64,000 nucleotides of DNA from Abiotrophia sp938010525 (GTDB lineage: Bacteria > Bacillota > Bacilli > Lactobacillales > Aerococcaceae). A model generated the notes under the pieces. It was not told the DNA's origin, made no database searches, and was given only the letters and a program-made list of their open reading frames with translations. This document shows positions 60,801 through 64,000 of the stretch, in pieces (positions within the stretch are counted from its first letter, which is position 1; each line of letters begins with the position of its first letter). The position numbers were made by a program, and so were the translations under genes. The stretch is from NCBI RefSeq assembly GCF_938010525.1, contig NZ_CALLVK010000020.1, positions 62,001-126,000 of the forward strand. The letters run 5' to 3'.

Positions 60801-60817
60801 TGAATCGAATTTCGCAT
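54896..60817 (-). CDS. Cell-wall-anchored endo-alpha-N-acetylgalactosaminidase (GH101)
   Basis: 1973 residues. YSIRK-type signal CRFSIRKLSVGTCSVIIGAF, an Ala/Glu/Thr-rich linker and a galectin-like beta domain (~145-310) precede the catalytic region. DFIYLDVWGNGQ holds the nucleophile Asp764 and FTIEWGHGGEYD the acid/base Glu796. These are the same residue numbers I recall for the pneumococcal enzyme. Carbohydrate-binding domains follow (including WDDIESVEAPAHEGEEFWYAFDGDTGTLWH, F5/8 type), then a (SQPGQP)n stalk and an LPATGES sortase site at residue ~1938. It releases Gal-beta-1,3-GalNAc from core-1 mucin glycans. AAGGAGG precedes the ATG. Confidence 0.95.
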   Translation of the reverse strand: MRNSIQNLFDKKCRFSIRKLSVGTCSVIIGAFLLGQSPSVSAQEAVSDTPATSEVEPVPAGAVDVVEPAASAEATPTATATPAAAETPSEAASPATETPSPAATEETSPNPSPAATEDKAVAPDWTATGSRKGTVEVVEEGGVRYNKLASTAQNDNGQNPALFEKKGLEVDQDGNASVNLTFKDLSTEKQSRFGVFLKYKDPANHIFVGYDRDGWFWEYKSPKASTWYQKGRVAAPKAGEVNNLSITYKKDGQLNATNNGKSLFDTLLVPEEVKTALEGQNKIYLKAATWGNERTSVAVQADDQSNLKPSQPDNGAVDPGLAANDQDVVYDHIRSDVLDAEIDTLFPRIKHYQFGGYTMTGQVQKLDKLSINGTDVKPQVTYRKVDQATAEYTLTVKNPEAFIDAVITVQLKVVGNELHFDVTKVENKNLVTMGKEIDNPRKLISTIEFPGNTLVSVGSNQTGAKFDGSWMSNNTHRAGDSHVDLVPGKMDDFAYGFMYGFVSSDKVAAGVWSNSQFSYGGGSEDFTRLTAFKQRVAGVNYIGIQSSPYYYQRAYGKLVYPEYTLELPSSKVVFAQDLNKDKQVDWQDGAIAFRKIMNNPKGSESVPDLVAYRIAMNFGSHAQNPFLMTLDGIKKVNLHTDGLGQSVLLKGYGSEGHDSGHLNYADIGRRIGGVKDFKTLIEKSKQYGAKLGIHVNASETYPESKYFSEAILRKREDGTYSYGWNWLDQGINIDAAYDLAHNRLKRWKDLKETLGEGLDFIYLDVWGNGQSGDNGAWATHVIAKEINSQGWRFTIEWGHGGEYDSTFQHWAADLTYGGYTNKGINSNIARFIRNHQKDAWVGDYPRYGGAANYPLLGGYDMKDFEGWQGRSDYEGYITNLFEHDVMTKFFQHYKVTKWVNGHPVQMTDNGQTYNWTPEMEVHLANEAGDQIVIKRLSNDPNDAGYRQRTVTLNGRVIENAGAYLTPWNWDANGKALTGDKEKMYFFSKTAGQTTWTLPEAWRGDKVYLYKLTDQGKQEQVELAVDSQGRITIDALANQPYVLYKVAQGKRTMTWSEGLHLYDQGFNSGTLDHWTKTGDSQHAQIVKSQGANEMLRIEGNKERVTLTQKLTDLKPNTRYAVYVGVDNRSNAKADITIKSGNQTISNYTYKSIAKNYVQAHAHNTSAKNATVDNSSYFQNMYVFFTTGFDVSNVTLTLGRDADQDATYFDEIRIFENQSNMYSGGHDTTPGTFKQDFEEVPQGIFPFVVGNVEGVSDNRTHLSERHDPYTQRGWNGKKINDVIEGNWSLKTNGLTGRDRLVYQTIPQNFRFEAGKTYRVTFDYEAGSHDAYAFVEGDGEYTRRSKLKMHALRNTWEGSDKPGKASFIVQASDSGNTWIGIYSTNKASDNKGETGSAVDFRGYKDFMMDNLQIEEVNLTGKLIVDEAYKENTPVVNGNYTPASLEAYKNAILALTEAEDDISVEDANKLVAAVQAAKEALQVKRTSPGWDDIESVEAPAHEGEEFWYAFDGDTGTLWHTPWDRRAIGESGTVTFKQPLEVTRFEYVPRQDGANGRLKKGNLVLVDETGKEHRFEFDGWANDAATKVIPFDKPIKIKKATITGTESYGDGGAFQSAAELRFVLPEVVDTPLDMTAYQAELARVKGIDSEVARQAATAVEAYYQGLSQDNLITKAALDRLVDYLKQIKAPEPSQPGQPSQPGQPGQPGQPSQPSQPSQPSQPGQPSQPGQPSQPGQPGQPGQPGQPGQPSQPDQPGTKLPLYETQGVKVTLNVDKTEATFEDNDGDTRVSVKIPTKHLDPSIVAVSVVPLKEKLAALGEDEHQAYEISFLNKDGKEVPVKGDAKVIFPVDKAVTKAYYLTSDTKEIVNEVPFEMMNDGRVALTVNHFSLYAVSFGKRQVTPSQPSTSSQPTTPSQPANPSQQAGGPLVAQAAQLTPSEGKGQLPATGESDQTLLFSAAALSLLAGLGLVATKRPEDQA
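55560..55761. repeat. (SQPGQP)n coding repeat in the GH101 wall-spanning stalk
   Basis: About 200 bp of near-identical 9-bp units encoding QPG/QPS triplets in the GH101 gene. Slippage here would change stalk length without shifting frame. The minus-strand open frames seen across it are artefacts. Confidence 0.9.
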
Positions 60818-60858
60818 GATAATCCTCCTTATAAAATATAATAGTTTCTTACCCCTCT

Positions 60859-60886
60859 ATTATATTGTATCCCCTTACAAAATGAA
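60859..60886 (-). promoter_or_regulatory. Candidate promoter of the GH101 gene
   Basis: TTCATT (60886-60881), 16 bp, TATAAT (60864-60859) on the minus strand. The -35 is weak. No cre site found nearby. Confidence 0.4.
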
Positions 60887-61021
60887 TTATAAATTCTTGC
60901 TGAATCATTTAGATTTCTTGCGATATTTGTCTTTTAATTACGTTCCTTATGTCGGTAAAGCTTGTTGTCTAGCAATCCCCATAATTTCTTAAATTTCCCT
61001 GTCTATACAGGCCTCGGGCAC

Positions 61022-61049
61022 AAAAAAGAGGCTGATTAATCAGCCTCTT
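61022..61049 (-). terminator. Terminator after fni
   Basis: AAGAGGCTGAT-TA-ATCAGCCTCTT then TTTT on the minus strand; 9-11 bp perfect stem. Ends the mevalonate operon. Confidence 0.9.
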
Positions 61050-61054
61050 GAATA

Positions 61055-62128
61055 TTAATGATGTCTACGTGCTAAGTCTTGGAAAGGCAAGCCCCGGTCT
61101 TGGGCCCAGTTACGCAAGTCTCCTGTCAGAATCAGGTCAGTGGCCTGAAGTTCTTGCCAGTCACGCGCACCTAGAAGCAAATAGAGTTGGCGCAATTGCT
61201 CCTGCCAAGCTCTGACCCCTTCAATGGTCGCTTCAAGACCCTTATTTTCCAGATAGTGTAGGAAGTAACCGGCTAGGCCTACAGCTCTAGCTCCCATGGC
61301 AAGGGATTTGATAATATCAACGGGTTGATGAATACCGCCACTAGCCAAAATCTCCAACTCGACAGGTGCTACTCGTGCTTCCAAGAGCGACTCTGCCGTC
61401 GTCTGGCCATATTGATAGAGGGCTTGGAATTGAGGTGTCTCGTGTCGTTGGTCTTCAATCTGGATGAAATTAGTTCCACCCCGACCGCTGACATCCACCG
61501 TCTTCACGCCGACTTCAGCCAAGCATCTTAAGGTTTGTTGACTCATACCGAATCCTACTTCCTTAATGATAACCGGGCAATCCAGGCCATTCACTAAGCG
61601 CTCAATTTGCTTTAACCATTGGCTGAAGTCGCGGTCCCCCTCAGGCATGACCACTTCTTGGGGCCGGTTGAGGTGGATTTGCAAGGCATTGGCACCCATG
61701 GCCTCCAAGACTCGCTGAGCCGACTCTAGGCTGTGATGGGCCCCCAGATTAGCTAGGATAAACCCATCTGGATTGACCTGGCGCATAACTTGATAGCTAG
61801 TCGCCACTGTCGGATCCTTGACCATGGCACTAGCCGAACCAGCCGCTAGTGCTAGCCCCGTCTCCCGCGCCACGATAGCCAGTTGCTCATTGTATTGGCC
61901 GGTTAACTTGGAACCACCCGTCATGGCATTGATGTAAAAAGGAAAGGCGTGTACGTGCCCTGCCCATTGAGTAGTCAGGTCAATCTCATCTTGAGACAGG
62001 AGCGCCAAGGGATGGTGGACAAAGCGTAGTTGATCGAAGCAACTAGCAGTTTGAACCCCAGCCTGTTGGGCCAAGGCTAAGTGAAGATGATCGGCCTTAC
62101 GATGAGCCACTAAGTTTTCTTCTTGCAT
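61055..62128 (-). CDS. fni: Type 2 isopentenyl-diphosphate delta-isomerase
   Basis: 357 residues. RKADHLHLAL near the start, INAMTGGSKLTGQYN, LAAGSASAMVKDP, HLNRPQEVVMPEGDRDF, VIIKEVGFGMSQQT, the FMN phosphate region VDVSGRGGTNF and LASGGIHQPVDIIKSLAMGARAVGLAG. This FMN- and NADPH-dependent enzyme interconverts IPP and DMAPP. Its ATG overlaps the mvaK2 stop (TAATG). Last gene of the mevalonate operon. Confidence 0.95.
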   Translation of the reverse strand: MQEENLVAHRKADHLHLALAQQAGVQTASCFDQLRFVHHPLALLSQDEIDLTTQWAGHVHAFPFYINAMTGGSKLTGQYNEQLAIVARETGLALAAGSASAMVKDPTVATSYQVMRQVNPDGFILANLGAHHSLESAQRVLEAMGANALQIHLNRPQEVVMPEGDRDFSQWLKQIERLVNGLDCPVIIKEVGFGMSQQTLRCLAEVGVKTVDVSGRGGTNFIQIEDQRHETPQFQALYQYGQTTAESLLEARVAPVELEILASGGIHQPVDIIKSLAMGARAVGLAGYFLHYLENKGLEATIEGVRAWQEQLRQLYLLLGARDWQELQATDLILTGDLRNWAQDRGLPFQDLARRHH

Positions 62129-63273
62129 TAATTTCCTGCCTCCTCAGAGGGCCTTTGAGGCGCCCCTATCTCTAGTTCGACTAAGGTGATGCCGGCTGCC
62201 TGCCAAGCTGCCGCCAACTCTTTCTTGAGTCCTTGGCCTTGTCCGACCGCAATCCCGCAGTCTCCCCCTCCAGCCCCCGAGGATTTGGCCTCGAATTGAT
62301 AGGCTTGAGCAATCGTCACCAGCTCTCGTAAGGCTGGTGTCTCAATAGAGAGGGTATTGTTTTTTTCAATTTGTAGTAGTAAATGTCGATAGTCAGCCAG
62401 ACGCGATTGAATGACTAAGTTGTCGCCAGTCTCAAAAGCTGCCTTGATGGCCTGGACTGTCTCCTTGGCCGAGCTGAGAAAGGTCTGATAGGCGGCACCA
62501 GACCGGTCCTGCCACTGGTCAATTAAGTTGTCGGTAGAAGCTGGCACGCCAGTCCAGCCTACTAAGACCTCTAAATCCGCTGGCGCATACATAGGCTGGA
62601 TGACCAGACTAGGCCAGTCTTGACTCAGTAGGGATAAGATAGAATAGTTTGCTAGGGCTTCTTGTAGCCAAACCCGGTCTGGGGCCACATAGTAGAGCCA
62701 GCCGCCATAGGCATTGACCGCTAAATCAGCCAGACTCCCCTTAGAACCTAGGCGCATCATAGCCATAGCAGCCAATTTATAGTGCATGAGTGGCGACTTA
62801 GCTACCAAGCCATAGAAAGCTAACAAAGCTTGAATAACTGACACCGTCACTGCCCCACTAGAGCCAAAGCCATATTTACGACCATTGTCTGCTAGTAGCT
62901 GACTGTCGATACTTAGGCAATAGTCTTGTAAAGGGCGCCCCACTTCCTCTACTAAGTCTTCCACTACTTGCATAGCGGCTAGAACATAGCGCCACTGAGC
63001 CGAATCAACCTCATAGAGATTTGCCCGTTCATAGTGCCAGTCTTCTAAGCCTGGCAGATTAGACTGGAGCAGACCTCGTCCTGGCCAGGGGCTGATGCCC
63101 ACTTGGCAATGCAAATACTGGCTAACTGCGAAGAGCAGGGCCGGTTGGTCTGGGGCCAAGACAGCATACTCGCCTGCCAGAAAGAGTTTGCCGGGTGCCC
63201 AGCCCTGATTAGTCCCAAAATTCAATTCAGGCGCCAGATTAAAAAGCTCTAAAAGCTGGTCCATTGCTTCCAT
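62128..63273 (-). CDS. mvaK2: Phosphomevalonate kinase
   Basis: 381 residues. GHMP-kinase motifs: APGKLFLAGEYAVL near residue 27, the ATP loop KYGFGSSGAVTVSVIQALL around residue 135, and KSSGAGGGDCGIAV at the C-terminus. It phosphorylates phosphomevalonate to the diphosphate. GGAGG 6 nt before ATG 63273 supports the start. 14 nt after mvaD. Confidence 0.94.
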   Translation of the reverse strand: MEAMDQLLELFNLAPELNFGTNQGWAPGKLFLAGEYAVLAPDQPALLFAVSQYLHCQVGISPWPGRGLLQSNLPGLEDWHYERANLYEVDSAQWRYVLAAMQVVEDLVEEVGRPLQDYCLSIDSQLLADNGRKYGFGSSGAVTVSVIQALLAFYGLVAKSPLMHYKLAAMAMMRLGSKGSLADLAVNAYGGWLYYVAPDRVWLQEALANYSILSLLSQDWPSLVIQPMYAPADLEVLVGWTGVPASTDNLIDQWQDRSGAAYQTFLSSAKETVQAIKAAFETGDNLVIQSRLADYRHLLLQIEKNNTLSIETPALRELVTIAQAYQFEAKSSGAGGGDCGIAVGQGQGLKKELAAAWQAAGITLVELEIGAPQRPSEEAGN

Positions 63274-63287
63274 GGGTTGCCTCCTTC

Positions 63288-64000
63288 TTAGTCATTAATA
63301 GGGTAAGGTGCGGGACCAGGATAGGCCACCGCCAATTGCTTGGAGTCAAATTCGGTCATAAAACGATTGCGAATAGCCTCTGCTTGACTTGCTGGACAGA
63401 GAACCTTGACATTAGGGCCCGCGTCCATGGTGAAATAGGCGGTGAATCCTTCTTGCCGTAGTTGTCGTACCAAGTCCATGGCCTTAAGCGAATCCGCCTC
63501 CCAATAGCTAAAGCTTGGATTGGCCGCAATCATGGTCGCATGCATCTTCATAGCATTGTGTTCAGCTATTTGGCCTACACGGTCTAAGTCATGGGCTAGA
63601 ATGGCAGGTTGAATAGCAGCCAAATCCTTGGCCACTTCATCAGGCCACAAGGCATAAAAAGGCGATGTCTCCATGGTCAGGGCCATGCCTTGGCGGCTAG
63701 AGATCTTCTTGGTTCCTTTGTTGACCATAACAACTAGCATAGCCAAATCCCAGTCAGCTGCCTCAAAAGGCTCAGCATAAGAAGAGTTGCTGTCCTCTCC
63801 CTGACCCGCATGCCAAATAACGAAGCCACCAAAGAGACTACGGCTAGCAGAACCTGAACCTTGACGGGCTAAAATGGATAGTTGACGTTGAGATAAGTCC
63901 AAACCTAAGGCGGCATTGGTCGCACAGGCCAAGGCTGCGTAGGCAGAGGCCGATGAAGCCAAGCCAGCTGCCGTCGGCACATGATTGGTGCTGGTCACCA
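63288..64000 (-). CDS. mvaD: Diphosphomevalonate decarboxylase (5' end outside window)
   Basis: About 237 C-terminal residues are present; the start lies beyond 64000. STNHVPTAAGLASSASAYAAL is the GHMP ATP loop of this decarboxylase, followed by GSGSASRSLFGGFVIW, HNAMKMHATMIAANPSF and FTMDAGPNVKVL. It makes isopentenyl diphosphate. With mvaK2 and fni it forms the usual mvaK1-mvaD-mvaK2-fni order of Gram-positive cocci; mvaK1 is expected just outside the window. Confidence 0.95.
   Translation of the reverse strand, partial: VTSTNHVPTAAGLASSASAYAALACATNAALGLDLSQRQLSILARQGSGSASRSLFGGFVIWHAGQGEDSNSSYAEPFEAADWDLAMLVVMVNKGTKKISSRQGMALTMETSPFYALWPDEVAKDLAAIQPAILAHDLDRVGQIAEHNAMKMHATMIAANPSFSYWEADSLKAMDLVRQLRQEGFTAYFTMDAGPNVKVLCPASQAEAIRNRFMTEFDSKQLAVAYPGPAPYPIND

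Overview
The window reads as a chromosomal segment of a fermentative, anaerobically capable member of the Lactobacillales. The evidence is two LPATG(E) cell-wall-anchored proteins with YSIRK-like signals, a mevalonate pathway for isoprenoids, an infC-rpmI-rplT operon with an L20-type leader, dTDP-rhamnose genes, a CpsBCD phosphoregulatory trio and a class III ribonucleotide reductase. The moderate GC content of most genes and the mix of mucin- and starch-directed surface enzymes would suit Abiotrophia/Aerococcaceae or a streptococcus-like coloniser of mucosa. That genus guess is inference. Most genes lie on the minus strand.

Layout: 1-1.2 kb, partial tsaB and a small membrane protein with a long 5' leader. 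1.2-3.7 kb, an N-acetylglucosamine PTS permease operon with an unclassified TIM-barrel-like protein, a strong promoter and a palindromic operator. 3.9-7.4 kb, a heterodimeric ABC exporter. 7.5-8.9 kb, infC-rpmI-rplT, with infC apparently starting at AUC. 8.9-9.4 kb, hairpin-repeat array A and an IS256-family remnant. 9.6-12.1 kb, nrdDG behind two NrdR boxes, with nrdD frameshifted. 12.3-14.7 kb, a methyltransferase and a secreted alpha/beta hydrolase. 14.8-21.8 kb, wall-polymer genes: glf, an LCP ligase, CapA and an amidase, with hairpin array B between LCP and CapA. 22.2-40.8 kb, a Wzx/Wzy-type rhamnose-containing polysaccharide locus: cpsB-C-D, a DUF1972 rhamnosyltransferase, licD, a cytidylyltransferase, an SDR, several glycosyltransferases, wzy, a frameshifted UDP-GlcNAc 2-epimerase, a HAD protein, wzx and rmlACBD. 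41.2-45.1 kb, an anchored pullulanase with catabolite-repression sites, then hairpin array C. 45.7-50.5 kb, small proteins. 50.6-52.9 kb, an AT-rich remnant of an integrative element (truncated integrase, DUF3173-like protein, orphan) beside guaA. 54.7 kb, tRNA-Leu(GAG). 54.9-60.8 kb, an anchored GH101 endo-alpha-N-acetylgalactosaminidase. 61-64 kb, mevalonate genes fni, mvaK2 and partial mvaD.

How the genes fit together: the surface GH101 and pullulanase release sugars from mucin O-glycans and alpha-glucans, and the GlcNAc PTS could import amino sugars. glf, rmlACBD, LicD and its putative CDP-polyol genes, and the LCP protein together suggest a wall-linked, rhamnose-containing and possibly polyol-phosphate-decorated polysaccharide. 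No initiating sugar-phosphate transferase is visible, so initiation probably uses a TagO-type enzyme encoded elsewhere.

The least explained feature is a set of three intergenic arrays (8949-9214, 17614-17973, 45122-45642). They hold 16 hairpin units, mostly at a strikingly regular period of about 81 bp. Paired changes in some units imply that the folded structure, not just the sequence, is maintained. All three arrays have the same orientation.
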